Origin: Herbidospora yilanensis | GTDB lineage: Bacteria > Actinomycetota > Actinomycetes > Streptosporangiales > Streptosporangiaceae | NCBI RefSeq assembly: GCF_001570565.1 | Contig: NZ_BBXE01000026.1 | Location: 118,911 to 182,910, forward strand | Length of the DNA: 64,000 nt | Direction of reading: 5' to 3' | In this document: positions 1 to 8,173 of the stretch, piece after piece | How the letters are laid out: each line of letters starts with the position of its first letter | How positions within the stretch are numbered: the first letter of the stretch is position 1 | The notes under the pieces: generated by a model | The model's input: only the letters and a program-made list of their open reading frames with translations | The model's database searches: none | Told to the model about the DNA's origin: nothing | Position numbers and translations under genes: made by a program

Positions 1-1843
1 GACTGTCGGCGACGAACTTCAAGCGATGCTTCGCGTCAGTGATCGCCTCGGCCCAGGTCTTGGCGATCACGCGGTAGCGTTTCGTCTGTTTCACCACCCC
101 GACGGGGCGGTCTGGCGAAGTCGCTTCCTCACGCACATAGTCGTCCAGTTCGTTGCCGATGATCCAGAACTCCCAATGGACATTGGGTTGGTTGAAGCGT
201 TCGTCCTGGGCAACGGCGAACGCGTAGTCTTCGATCTGCTGAAGTTCGGCACGCCCGATCTTCACCTTGGGCCGCTTCAATTCGACCACCAGATGCTCCA
301 GCCGGTTGTCCCGATTCTTCAGCGGACGCGACAGAACGAGATCCGGAATCGCCTCGGTCCCGTCGAGGCGAGTGATCGGCTCGTCTCCGGCAAGCTCTAC
401 GTCCTCACCAAGGGCGGCAAGATGCTTCCGGAGTACGACAAGCAGACGATCGTCGTCGCCGGTCAATGCGTACTCCTCACCGAACAACCAGGTCTCTTCG
501 GCGAGAATTCGGTGGAGTTGTCGTCGTTCAAGGGTCTGCCGCCTGGGCTCCGCGTCGAAGAGAAGCGCGTCCAAGCCATCCAGGAAGTTCAGTCGGTCGG
601 CGATTGTGCGGGCGGACACGATCACCGATGTCAGTGGAGCGCGCTGCAGCAGATGGGCCAGGTCGCTCACCTGTTCGTCTGACAGCTCAAGGACATCCGA
701 CAGGACGGATTTCAGATTCGTGGGCTTCGTCTCCAGAGCTTCTTTCAGAAGACGAAGAGCCAGTCGCCGTGCCTGCCTGTCCGATGACTCAAGAGGTTTG
801 GCAGCGCTCAACGCCACGACGTCGAACAGTTCCCGTTCGCGTTCCTCGATGGAATCGGCCGGTGGCCCGGAGAAGGGATAGCTCTGCTCGGCCTTCCAGC
901 GTGTGACCATCTGCTGGCGTTTCTCGTCGACACGGGCCCTGAAGTGAGCTTTCAGCGTATCCCGCGCTGCTTGAACGATGGAGGCGGTGGCTTCGTGCTC
1001 CATGTCTGCCAGCAGGATGTCATGGCCGATATGGCGAAACCCGTCCCAGCGCACGTAGGCCGTGAAGTCAAAGCCGGGTGCCTGAACATTGGGCTGCATC
1101 TCGTGCAACGCCTGTCCGTTGGCATCACAGAGATAGAGCAGCCGCCGCACCTTCTTCCGCCATTCGATCACCACGAGGGTCGCCGCTCCGGCGCCAGGCA
1201 GAGAAAGCGGGTATTCCTTGCGAATCTCCTGCAGATCCCGGGGGGCCACCAACAGCCCTTGCCATGTGATCCGGAGCGGATAGGACTCCAGATAGAGAGC
1301 GAATGTCGTCGTCAGGTAGGTGAGAACACCAGGGCGCTCAAGTGCAAGGCTCGCCGCAGCCCCCAGTCTGTCGATCGATACGCGGGTGCCCGTCTCGGCC
1401 ACCACCGCGATCGGCGATGAGACCTCGAATTCATCCAATCTCTCGCGTACACCCGTTATTGCGATCTCAAAATTGCCGGCACCCTCGTGGGTAGCCACGG
1501 ACTTCCAGACGACCGTGTCGCCGATCCCGAACGCCGCATAACGGCCCTTGCCCTGGCTTCCGTGCAGGGCGCGCTTCCGGTTTCTGGAGACGACAGCCTT
1601 CGGTTTCCATGATTCGCCGAGCGCGCCGAAGTCTCGCTCCGCTTCGACCTGGGTCATGCCATGCCCGTCGTCTTCGACAAGCACGGAACAGATGATGTCA
1701 GCCGAGTCGCGGTCAACCGTGATGTCGACGACTGTCGCATCTGCGTCCAAGGCGTTCCAGATGAGCTCGGCCAGCCCATGAACAGCGGACCTGATCTGAC
1801 CTGCCAGATGATCTCGCCCGAGTCGAACGGTTACGCGTGACAT
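1..1843 (-). CDS. GHKL-ATPase / PD-(D/E)XK nuclease-like protein (3' end outside window)
   Basis: At least 614 residues are read from ATG 1843 to the window edge with no stop. The N-terminus is a GHKL (Bergerat) ATPase fold: E26 and N30 in ELIWNALDADA, D58-x-G60-x-G62 in EDDGHGM, and a glycine-rich lid around residues 94-103 (HGSQGKGRYA). This pattern is seen in HATPase_c_3/MORC/MutL-like ATPases, not in sensor kinases, and no kinase H-box or response domain is present. Near the C-terminus, D501 (IPDLVLS) and E521-x-K523 (VVELKRP) match a PD-(D/E)XK nuclease core. A nucleic-acid-acting ATPase-nuclease, possibly for phage defence, is inference. The gene starts 72 bp after the asnB stop on the same strand. 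No strong ribosome site is seen before the start. Confidence 0.75.
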   Translation of the reverse strand, partial: MSRVTVRLGRDHLAGQIRSAVHGLAELIWNALDADATVVDITVDRDSADIICSVLVEDDGHGMTQVEAERDFGALGESWKPKAVVSRNRKRALHGSQGKGRYAAFGIGDTVVWKSVATHEGAGNFEIAITGVRERLDEFEVSSPIAVVAETGTRVSIDRLGAAASLALERPGVLTYLTTTFALYLESYPLRITWQGLLVAPRDLQEIRKEYPLSLPGAGAATLVVIEWRKKVRRLLYLCDANGQALHEMQPNVQAPGFDFTAYVRWDGFRHIGHDILLADMEHEATASIVQAARDTLKAHFRARVDEKRQQMVTRWKAEQSYPFSGPPADSIEERERELFDVVALSAAKPLESSDRQARRLALRLLKEALETKPTNLKSVLSDVLELSDEQVSDLAHLLQRAPLTSVIVSARTIADRLNFLDGLDALLFDAEPRRQTLERRQLHRILAEETWLFGEEYALTGDDDRLLVVLRKHLAALGEDVELAGDEPITRLDGTEAIPDLVLSRPLKNRDNRLEHLVVELKRPKVKIGRAELQQIEDYAFAVAQDERFNQPNVHWEFWIIGNELDDYVREEATSPDRPVGVVKQTKRYRVIAKTWAEAITDAKHRLKFVADS

Positions 1844-1915
1844 GCCAAGGATTCTCGCAGGCACAACCGTTTGTCGTACGGGTTCACGACAGGCCCGGCG
1901 CTTATGCGGCAAATG

Positions 1916-3754
1916 TCAGACGCTCACCTTGACGTCGTAGTCCTTCAGCCAGGCGTCGAGTTGGAGCAGGCGCTCCAGCGGCGGCCTCGGCAGCGGCTCG
2001 CCGTCGGTTCGGCTCACCATCCTGCGGGCGTCGACGAGGTCCATGACCTCCTGGCTCGGCAGGTAGTCGCCGCGCAGCAGGTCGCGTGCGGCGTCGCGGA
2101 GCGCGACCCCGTACGACGGGTCCTGGGTCGAGGGGTAGGGCGACTTGACCCGGCGCAGGATCGAGTCGGGCAGGATGTCCGCGCAGGCCGCCCGCAGCAG
2201 GCTCTTCTCCCGGCCGTCGAACGTCTTCATCGCCCAGGGCGCGTTGAAGACGTAGGTGACGAGGCGGTGGTCGCAGAAGGGCACGCGGACCTCCAGCCCG
2301 ACGGCCATGCTCATGCGGTCCTTGCGGTCGAGCAGCATCTGCACGAACCGGGTGAGGTTGAAGTAGCTGATCTCCCGCATCCGCGCCTGCAGCCCGGTCT
2401 CGCCGGGCACGCGTGGCACCTCGGCCATCGCGTCGTGGTAGCTGTCGGCCTGGTAGCCGGGGATGTCGAGCAGCCGCAGCAGGTCCTGGTCGACCAGATC
2501 CAGGTTCACCTGGCCCACGACGTCGCCGACGGCCAGCCACGGGAAGGTGTCGGCGTTGACCGCCCTGGGGTCGTGGAACCACTGGTAGCCGCCGAAGACC
2601 TCGTCGGCCGACTCGCCCGACAGGGCCACCGTCGAGTGGCTGCGGATCGCGCGGAACAGCAGGTAGAGCGAGGTGTCCATGTCGCCCATGCCGACCGGCA
2701 GGTCGCGGGCGCGCAACACCGCCGCCCTGACGGCGGGGTCGATGAGGTCGGCCGAGTCGAGCACGATGTCGGTGTGGTCCGACCCGACGTGCCGCACCAG
2801 GTCGTGGGCGTAGGGCCCGTCGGGAGTCGACCGGGCGGCGTCGGGCTTGAAGTTCTCGGTGTAGCCGGTGAAGTCGACCGAGAACGACCGGACCCTGCCG
2901 AGGCCCTGCGCCTTCAGGTCGTGCGCGGCCAGCGCGGTGACGGCGCTGGAGTCGAGCCCGCCCGACAGCAGCGTGCACAGCGGCACGTCGCTGATGAGCT
3001 GGCGGGCGATGATGTCGTCGAGCAGCCCCCGGACGTTCAGCACGGTGGCCGCGATGTCGTCGGTGTGCTCGTACGAGGTGAGCCGCCAGTAGCGGCGCTT
3101 GGTGATGCCCTCCCGGCGGATCTTGACGATCTGGCCGGGGCGGACCTCGTACATGCCCTTGAAGATCGCCATCTCCGGCGTCTTCACGAACGCGAGCATC
3201 TCGCGCAGCCCGTCGGCGTCGACGACCCGCTCGGCCATCGGGTTGGCCAGGATCGCCTTCGGCTCCGAGCCGAACAGCACCCCGTCGTGCGTCGGGTAGT
3301 AGTAGAGCGGCTTGATCCCCATCCGGTCGCGGACCAGGATGAGCTGCTCGGCGCGGGTGTCCCAGACGGCGAACGCGAACATGCCGTTCAGGTGGTCGGC
3401 GAGGTCCTCGCCCCACTCCAGGTAGGCGTGCAGGAGGACTTCGGTGTCGCTGTACGTCCGGAACGTGTGCCCCCGCGAGACCAATTCGTCGCGGAGTTCC
3501 TGGAAGTTGTAGACCTCACCGCTGTAGGTGAGCACCGCCAGCTCGCGTCCGTCGTCCTCGGCGACCATCGGCTGCCGTCCTCCGGCGAGGTCGATGATGG
3601 CGAGACGCCGGTGCCCGATCGCGGCGTGCGGAGAGAGCCAGAGCCCCTCGTCGTCGGGCCCCCGACAGCTCATCGTGTCGGTCATGGCCTGCGCGATCTC
3701 CCGTGCTCCCGTCAGATCACGCTCGTAGTCCACCCAGCCGGTGATTCCACACAT
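1916..3754 (-). CDS. asnB: asparagine synthase (glutamine-hydrolysing)
   Basis: A 612-residue protein with full class-II architecture. It makes asparagine from aspartate, glutamine and ATP. Cys2 (MCGITGW) is the glutaminase nucleophile once the initiator Met is removed, so the start is fixed at ATG 3754; the frame is open further upstream, but that would bury the Cys. The C-terminal synthetase domain carries the PP-loop SGGLDSSA and the later SGESADEVFGGY motif. Length matches the actinobacterial AsnB branch, some members of which act in secondary metabolism or cell-wall amidation; with no partner genes nearby, a housekeeping role is assumed. It is transcribed divergently from the DHFR-like gene at 3910. 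Confidence 0.93.
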   Translation of the reverse strand: MCGITGWVDYERDLTGAREIAQAMTDTMSCRGPDDEGLWLSPHAAIGHRRLAIIDLAGGRQPMVAEDDGRELAVLTYSGEVYNFQELRDELVSRGHTFRTYSDTEVLLHAYLEWGEDLADHLNGMFAFAVWDTRAEQLILVRDRMGIKPLYYYPTHDGVLFGSEPKAILANPMAERVVDADGLREMLAFVKTPEMAIFKGMYEVRPGQIVKIRREGITKRRYWRLTSYEHTDDIAATVLNVRGLLDDIIARQLISDVPLCTLLSGGLDSSAVTALAAHDLKAQGLGRVRSFSVDFTGYTENFKPDAARSTPDGPYAHDLVRHVGSDHTDIVLDSADLIDPAVRAAVLRARDLPVGMGDMDTSLYLLFRAIRSHSTVALSGESADEVFGGYQWFHDPRAVNADTFPWLAVGDVVGQVNLDLVDQDLLRLLDIPGYQADSYHDAMAEVPRVPGETGLQARMREISYFNLTRFVQMLLDRKDRMSMAVGLEVRVPFCDHRLVTYVFNAPWAMKTFDGREKSLLRAACADILPDSILRRVKSPYPSTQDPSYGVALRDAARDLLRGDYLPSQEVMDLVDARRMVSRTDGEPLPRPPLERLLQLDAWLKDYDVKVSV

Positions 3755-3909
3755 GCTCCCGATCCCCCAATCGCTTGCACACCTGTGGCAACCCACGCTC
3801 GGGGGCTCGATATGCCCGGATAAAAGTTTTTTGGAGCCCTGATGTCGAAACCACGGCAACCCGGACGACGCGTTGACGGAAGACCAAGAATCCGAAGGAG
3901 ACACCAAAG
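3755..3909. promoter_or_regulatory. divergent intergenic region asnB / DHFR-like gene
   Basis: This 155-bp gap must hold the promoters of both divergent genes. An A/T-rich patch (ataaaagttttttgg, about 3820-3834) stands out from the GC-rich surroundings. A purine-rich gaaggagac stretch lies just before the start at 3910 and serves as its ribosome site. No clear operator was found. Confidence 0.4.
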
Positions 3910-4518
3910 ATGAGCAAGGTCATCACCGGCGGCACGATGTCCCTCGACGGCTTCATCGCCGGCCCCGGCGAGAGCGGCTTCGACCTGCTGTTCCAGTGGT
4001 ACGGCAACGGCGACGTCGAGGTCGTGGGCGCGAGCCCGAACGTCCCTCCGCTGCGCCTGTCGCGCGCCAGCGCCGACCTGATGGCCGAGGAGCACGGCGG
4101 CATCGGCGCCCTGGTCGTCGGCCGCCACCTCTACGACATGACCGACGCGTGGGGCGGCACGCATCCGATGGGCGTCCCGGTGGTCGTGCTGACGCACCGC
4201 GTCCCGGAGGAGCGGCCGAACTTCGTGTTCGTCGACGAGGGCATCGAGGCGGCCGTGGCGAAGGCGAAGGAGATCGCGGGCGGCAGGGACGTCGTGGTGA
4301 ACGGCGGCCAGATGGCCCGCCAGGCGCTGGAGGCCGGCCTGATCGACGAGGTCGGCGTGGAACTCGTCCCGGTGCTGCTCGGCGGCGGCACCCCGCTGTT
4401 CGCGGACCTGGGCATCGCGCCCGTCCAGTTCGAGGGGCCGGTCAGGGTGGTCGAGGGCGCCGGAGTCACGCACCTGCGCTACCGCGTGCGCCGATCCGGT
4501 GACGGCGGCCCCGCCTAG
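3910..4518 (+). CDS. dihydrofolate reductase family protein (RibD C-terminal domain)
   Basis: A 202-residue single-domain protein of the RibD-C/DHFR-like reductase family. The N-terminus MSKVITGGTMSLDGFIAGP, the GALVVGRHLYDM segment (about residues 65-76, the nucleotide-binding region) and the C-terminal LIDEVGVELVPVLLGGGTPL are typical of these NADPH-binding oxidoreductases. It lacks the deaminase domain of true RibD and has no riboflavin genes next to it, so the substrate is unknown. A good purine-rich ribosome site (gaaggagac) precedes the ATG. Confidence 0.85.
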   Translation: MSKVITGGTMSLDGFIAGPGESGFDLLFQWYGNGDVEVVGASPNVPPLRLSRASADLMAEEHGGIGALVVGRHLYDMTDAWGGTHPMGVPVVVLTHRVPEERPNFVFVDEGIEAAVAKAKEIAGGRDVVVNGGQMARQALEAGLIDEVGVELVPVLLGGGTPLFADLGIAPVQFEGPVRVVEGAGVTHLRYRVRRSGDGGPA

Positions 4519-4545
4519 AGACCCGGTTTGCGTACTCTGTAGGGC

Positions 4546-4899
4546 ATGGCACGGCTGGGCACTCTTGAGCGCTCGATCATGGACGCCCTGTGGGAACACC
4601 CCGACGGGGTCTTCGCCCACGACCTGACGGCGAGGTTGCCGTCCAAGCCGGCGATCACCACGGTCCTGACCGTACTGGTGCGGCTGACGCACAAGGGCCT
4701 GGTCTCCCGCGAGCGGGTCGGCCGCGCCCACCTCTACCGGGCCGCCGTCGACAAGGACGCCGTCGTCGCCGAGGCGATGCGGGCCGCGCTCGACGAGGCC
4801 GGCGACCTCGAAGGTGCCGTGCAGCGGTTCGTCGGCACGGTCTCCCCCGAGGTCGCCGCCGCCCTGCGCGAGGCCCTCGACGCGAGGGACGCCCGATGA
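4546..4899 (+). CDS. BlaI/MecI-type winged-helix repressor
   Basis: A 117-residue BlaI/MecI/CopY-family regulator. The N-terminal winged helix begins LGTLERSIMDALWEHPDG and contains the recognition segment PAITTVLTVLVRLTHKGLV; a short C-terminal dimerisation part follows. Its stop overlaps the start of the M56 peptidase gene (4896), the usual BlaI-BlaR-like pairing in which the membrane peptidase relieves repression. A weak dyad (gtactctgtag) lies directly before the ATG and could be its own operator; this is tentative. No beta-lactamase gene lies near, so the target is probably something else, such as copper or redox genes elsewhere. Confidence 0.88.
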   Translation: MARLGTLERSIMDALWEHPDGVFAHDLTARLPSKPAITTVLTVLVRLTHKGLVSRERVGRAHLYRAAVDKDAVVAEAMRAALDEAGDLEGAVQRFVGTVSPEVAAALREALDARDAR

Positions 4900-5840
4900 C
4901 CCCGTGGTTGCTGTCCGCCCTGGTCGCGCTGCTGCCGATGAGCTTCGCGGCACGGCTGGCGAAGGCCGAATGGGCGTGGCGGCACCCCCGGGCGGCGCTG
5001 GCGCTCTGGCAGGCCGTCGCCCTGTCGGCCGGGCTCGGCGCGGTCACCGCCGGGCTGGTCGCGGCGGTCGCCCCGCTCGACGCGGTCTTCCCGCACGGCA
5101 TGCACACGTTCGTCCGCCAACTGGCGTGGGGCCACGGCTTCCACGGCCTGGGCTGGGCCGAGTTCGCCGCGCTGGCCTGGTCGGCCGGGGTGCTGGTCTG
5201 GCTGGCGGCCCACACGGTGAAGGCGGCGCTGGTGGCGCTGGCCGAACGACGCCGCCAGCGGCTGCTGGTCGACGTGGCGGCGGAGCACCTCCCCGATTCC
5301 GACGTGTACGTCCTCCCGAGCGCCCGCCGCCTCGCCTACTGCGTGCCGGGGGCGGGCGGCCGGGTGGTGCTCAGCCAGGGGGCCGTCGACTCGTTGTCGG
5401 CGGCCGAGCTCCAGGCCGTGCTGAGACACGAACGGGCCCACGCGAGGGGCCGCCACGACCTGGTGCTGCTGCCGTTCGTGGCGCTGGCCAAGGCGTTCGC
5501 CTGGTTGCCGTTCGCCCGCACCGCCCGGCAGGCCGTGGCGGTGCTGCTGGAGATGATCGCCGACGACCACGCCCGCGACCCGATCCCGCTGGCCCACGCC
5601 CTGGTCGCGATGACGGCCCCGGCCCCCGCCGGCGGGCTGGGCGTCGCCGACGCCGGGGTGGTCGAGCGGGTCCGCCGCCTGCTGGCCCGCGGCCGTCGGG
5701 CGGTGTGGTGGGTGTCGGTGCTGGCCTACTCGTCGGCGCTGCTGGTGCTCAGCGGGCCGGTGGCCGTGCTGGTCGCGCCGTGGTTGTGGTGGGACTGCCA
5801 CCCGTCGGCCGACCTGCTCACCTGCGTACCGGACAACTGA
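4896..5840 (+). CDS. M56-family membrane zinc metallopeptidase (BlaR1-like)
   Basis: A 314-residue polytopic membrane protein with a zinc peptidase motif H178-E-R-A-H182 (VLRHERAHARGRHD), typical of the BlaR1/M56 group. Hydrophobic segments lie near residues 1-18, 33-60, 88-108, 190-215 and 265-300. The BlaR1 penicillin-sensor domain is absent, as in most actinobacterial M56 proteins. The ATG at 4896 overlaps the blaI-type stop codon, so the two are translationally coupled. Its likely job is to sense an extracellular or membrane signal and cleave, or cause cleavage of, the partner repressor. Confidence 0.87.
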   Translation: MTPWLLSALVALLPMSFAARLAKAEWAWRHPRAALALWQAVALSAGLGAVTAGLVAAVAPLDAVFPHGMHTFVRQLAWGHGFHGLGWAEFAALAWSAGVLVWLAAHTVKAALVALAERRRQRLLVDVAAEHLPDSDVYVLPSARRLAYCVPGAGGRVVLSQGAVDSLSAAELQAVLRHERAHARGRHDLVLLPFVALAKAFAWLPFARTARQAVAVLLEMIADDHARDPIPLAHALVAMTAPAPAGGLGVADAGVVERVRRLLARGRRAVWWVSVLAYSSALLVLSGPVAVLVAPWLWWDCHPSADLLTCVPDN

Positions 5841-5844
5841 AGTA

Positions 5845-6270
5845 GTGCGGCTCGATCAGTTGCGGCAGGTCCGCCTGGCCAAAGACGCCATGGACCGCGA
5901 CTGGGCCGCCCCGCTCGACCTCGACGCGGTCGCCGCCCACGCCGGCTACTCGCGCTACCACTTCGTCCGTCTCTTCAGGGCCGTCTACGGCCTGACCCCC
6001 GGCCAATACCTGAGCCGCCGCCGGATCGAACGGGCCGAGAACCTGCTGCGCACGGCCAACCTGTCGGTCACCGAGATCTGCGCCCTGGTCGGGTTCGCCA
6101 GCCTCGGGTCCTTCTCCGCGACGTTCAAGAAGGAGACCGGCCTGACGCCCGGCGAATACCGGTCCCGGCACGCCGGAACCGCGATGGTCCCCGGCTGCTA
6201 CACGCTGCTCTGGCACGGCGCCTTCAAGACCGCAATCCAGGAGAAGCCCGGTCCGCAGGCCGCTGACTAG
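5845..6270 (+). CDS. AraC-family transcriptional regulator (DNA-binding domain only)
   Basis: A 141-residue protein made almost wholly of the double helix-turn-helix AraC domain: LDAVAAHAGYSRYHFVRLFRA for the first helix-turn-helix, then TEICALVGFASLGSFSATFK and the closing GLTPGEYR. There is no sensing domain, as in SoxS/MarA-sized regulators. It starts at GTG 5845, four bases after the M56 stop. It is followed after 10 bp by a VOC protein, an arrangement common in actinomycetes, where the small AraC regulator and a glyoxalase-fold protein form a two-gene unit. Confidence 0.87.
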   Translation: MRLDQLRQVRLAKDAMDRDWAAPLDLDAVAAHAGYSRYHFVRLFRAVYGLTPGQYLSRRRIERAENLLRTANLSVTEICALVGFASLGSFSATFKKETGLTPGEYRSRHAGTAMVPGCYTLLWHGAFKTAIQEKPGPQAAD

Positions 6271-6280
6271 CCTCGACACC

Positions 6281-6703
6281 ATGATTAAAGGACTGTCCAT
6301 AGCGAACGTCTGGGTCCTCGACCACGAGCGGGCCAAGGCGTTCTACACCGAGAAACTGGGCCTGGAGGTCCGCTCCGACGTGGTCATGGGCGAGGGCGGG
6401 CTGCGCTGGCTCACCGTCGGCGCCGAAGACCAGCCCGACGTCGAGATCACGCTCATGGTCCCCGGCCCGCCCGCCCTCGACCCCGAGTCGGCCGAGGCGC
6501 TGAAGACCCTGATCGCGAAGGGCGTTCTGGGCGCCGGGGTCTTCTCCACCGACGACATCCACGCCGACTACGCCGCCCTGAAGGCACGCGGCGTGGAGTT
6601 CCTCCAGGAACCGGTCGAACGCCCCTATGGCACGGAGGCCATCTTCCGCGACGACTCCGGGACGTGGTTCTCCTTCACCCAGCGCCGCGACCGGCTCGAC
6701 TGA
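6281..6703 (+). CDS. VOC (glyoxalase/bleomycin-resistance fold) family protein
   Basis: A 140-residue single VOC protein. It starts with IANVWVLDHERAKAFYTEKLGLEV and ends with YGTEAIFRDDSGTWFSFTQR, giving the two paired beta-alpha-beta-beta-beta modules of the fold, with the usual C-terminal Glu/Asp-rich strand. The substrate cannot be inferred. It lies 10 bp after the AraC-type regulator and is probably co-transcribed with it. Confidence 0.86.
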   Translation: MIKGLSIANVWVLDHERAKAFYTEKLGLEVRSDVVMGEGGLRWLTVGAEDQPDVEITLMVPGPPALDPESAEALKTLIAKGVLGAGVFSTDDIHADYAALKARGVEFLQEPVERPYGTEAIFRDDSGTWFSFTQRRDRLD

Positions 6704-6737
6704 CTACTGAGTGTAATCACGGGGTATCGCCAGGGTC

Positions 6738-7337
6738 ATGACCGCCGCTCTCATGACCGCCCTGCTCCTCTCCGCCACCCTGCCGGCCTCGGCCGGAACA
6801 CTCCCGGCCCGCACCGCGCTGGAGCGGCTGCACGTGAAGCCCGCCAGCGCCCTGATCCTCGCCCGCTACGAGCGCTCGAAGTTCATGACCGGCTGGCGGC
6901 GCGACGGAGCCGAGGGTTGCGACACCCGCCAGCGTGTCCTGCTGCGCAGTGACCGATCGCCCGGCACCGGCGAGGAGTGCGGCGGCGCGGAAGGGCGTTG
7001 GCTCAGCCCCTACGACGACCGGACCCTGACGAACACCGCACAGATCGACGTCGACCACGTGGTGCCGCTCGCCAACGCGTGGATCTCGGGGGCGTGGCGC
7101 TGGAGCCCGGCCCGGCGGCACGCCTTCGCCCACGACCTGACCCGGCCCGAACTGCTCGTGGTGAGCGAGTCGGCCAACCTGGCCAAGGGTGGCCACAGCC
7201 CGGCCAACTGGCGACCTCCGGTACGGGCGTACTGGTGCGCGTACGCCCGTCACTGGATCACCGTGAAACACCACTACGACCTGTCGGTCACCCCGAGGGA
7301 GAAGTCGGCCCTCCGGACCATGCTCGACACCTGCTGA
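6738..7337 (+). CDS. secreted HNH nuclease (DUF1524-type)
   Basis: A 199-residue protein with an N-terminal signal peptide (hydrophobic residues 3-16, then ASA-G near residue 20). The core is the HNH/DUF1524 signature: D106-H107-VVP, E/N residues around 145-147 (SESANLAKG) and H153-SPAN157-W. Two cysteine pairs suit an exported protein. Members of this group are extracellular nucleases common in actinomycetes and related to the C-terminal nuclease of GmrSD. DNA turnover outside the cell is the likely role. It stands alone, with no immunity gene beside it, which argues against a toxin. Confidence 0.84.
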   Translation: MTAALMTALLLSATLPASAGTLPARTALERLHVKPASALILARYERSKFMTGWRRDGAEGCDTRQRVLLRSDRSPGTGEECGGAEGRWLSPYDDRTLTNTAQIDVDHVVPLANAWISGAWRWSPARRHAFAHDLTRPELLVVSESANLAKGGHSPANWRPPVRAYWCAYARHWITVKHHYDLSVTPREKSALRTMLDTC

Positions 7338-7346
7338 CACAAGACC

Positions 7347-7379
7347 GGCAAGTACTTGCCAACTTGGAAAGTAGTTGCC
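7347..7379. promoter_or_regulatory. two-copy palindromic operator
   Basis: The perfect 14-bp palindrome GGCAAGTACTTGCC (7347-7360) is followed by a degenerate copy, GGAAAGTAGTTGCC (7366-7379), with centres 19 bp apart. They lie directly upstream of the membrane protein (start 7392), which is co-transcribed with the winged-helix regulator at 7802. Autoregulation by that regulator is the simplest reading. Confidence 0.6.
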
Positions 7380-7391
7380 ATCATCGAACCC

Positions 7392-7805
7392 ATGGATCGA
7401 GATGAGGCGGCCGCCGTCCTGCGGGCGGCCGAGGCGCACCGGGAGACGGTGCGCACCGCGGGCAGGTGGCCCGTGACCGTCCTGCTCGCGCTGGGCGGCG
7501 TGTTGTTCGCGACCGAGTTCACGACGGCGTTCACGTCCGGCGCCTGGACGTTCGTGCCCGCTTCGTGGGCCGCGATCTGCGCGATGTGGGTGGGCTGGTA
7601 CGCGAACCGGCAGAGCGTCAAGCCGCACGGTTATCTCCGCCGCTACTCCGTCTCGCTGGGAGCTGGGATGATGCTGCACGTCGTCTACGTGCTCGTCCTC
7701 GCGCTGGCCGGCTGGCGCGGCGATCCCGTGGTCGCGCTCGTCGGCGCGGCGGCCGTGGCGACCCCGTTCCTCGTCGGTGCCTATGTGGAGAGCCGAGCCG
7801 CGTGA
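7392..7805 (+). CDS. small integral membrane protein of unknown function
   Basis: A 137-residue protein with a short cytoplasmic N-terminus (MDRDEAAAVLRAAEAHRETVR) and four hydrophobic segments, at about residues 26-45, 50-66, 84-105 and 108-130. I do not recognise a domain. The gene overlaps the start of the winged-helix regulator at 7802 and shares its operator region. Paired membrane protein and PF13601-type regulator genes are common in actinobacteria, and the membrane protein may be the regulated product. ATG 7392 is chosen because the only in-frame start further up lies inside the operator. Confidence 0.75.
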   Translation: MDRDEAAAVLRAAEAHRETVRTAGRWPVTVLLALGGVLFATEFTTAFTSGAWTFVPASWAAICAMWVGWYANRQSVKPHGYLRRYSVSLGAGMMLHVVYVLVLALAGWRGDPVVALVGAAAVATPFLVGAYVESRAA

Positions 7806-8107
7806 CCCATCCCCGCCACGATCTCGACGAGGTCATCCACTCGCCGGTCCGGATGTCCATCGTCGCCGTGCTGGCGGCGGCCGAGGAGGTCGAGTTCGCG
7901 TTCGTGCGCGACGCCGTCGAGGTCACCGATCCCACCCTGTCGAAGCAGGTCACCACGCTGGAGAAGGCCGGATACGTCGAGGTCGTCAAGGGCTACCTGG
8001 GCAAGCGTCCGCGCACCTGGCTCAAGCTCACCCCCGAGGGGCGCGCGGCGTTCGCGCGTCATCTGGCCGCGTTGAAGGCGATCGCCGACGGCGCCGGGAT
8101 GCCGTGA
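7802..8107 (+). CDS. winged-helix transcriptional regulator (MarR-like, PF13601 type)
   Basis: A 101-residue one-domain regulator. The sequence HSPVRMSIVAVLAAAEEVEF followed by VTDPTLSKQVTTLEKAGYVE and a wing (GYLGKRPRTWLKLTPEGRAAF) is the compact winged-helix DNA-binding domain found alone in many actinomycetes. It starts at GTG 7802, overlapping the previous stop, so it is translationally coupled to the membrane protein. It probably binds the two palindromes at 7347-7379. Confidence 0.85.
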   Translation: MTHPRHDLDEVIHSPVRMSIVAVLAAAEEVEFAFVRDAVEVTDPTLSKQVTTLEKAGYVEVVKGYLGKRPRTWLKLTPEGRAAFARHLAALKAIADGAGMP

Positions 8108-8173
8108 AAACGATCAGACACCCCAAGGGCGCCCTTTAAGGAAGTTTTCAGGACTCGCACGTACCGTCAAATC

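Noticed and set aside
26..906. Several plus-strand frames at the left edge
   Set aside because: The minus strand gives one continuous protein with GHKL and nuclease motifs over the whole stretch; the plus frames show no domain pattern.
1871..3823. 650-codon open frame on the plus strand opposite asnB
   Set aside because: Composition is an Arg/Val/Asp/His-rich shadow typical of GC-rich antisense frames; asnB on the minus strand has all catalytic motifs.
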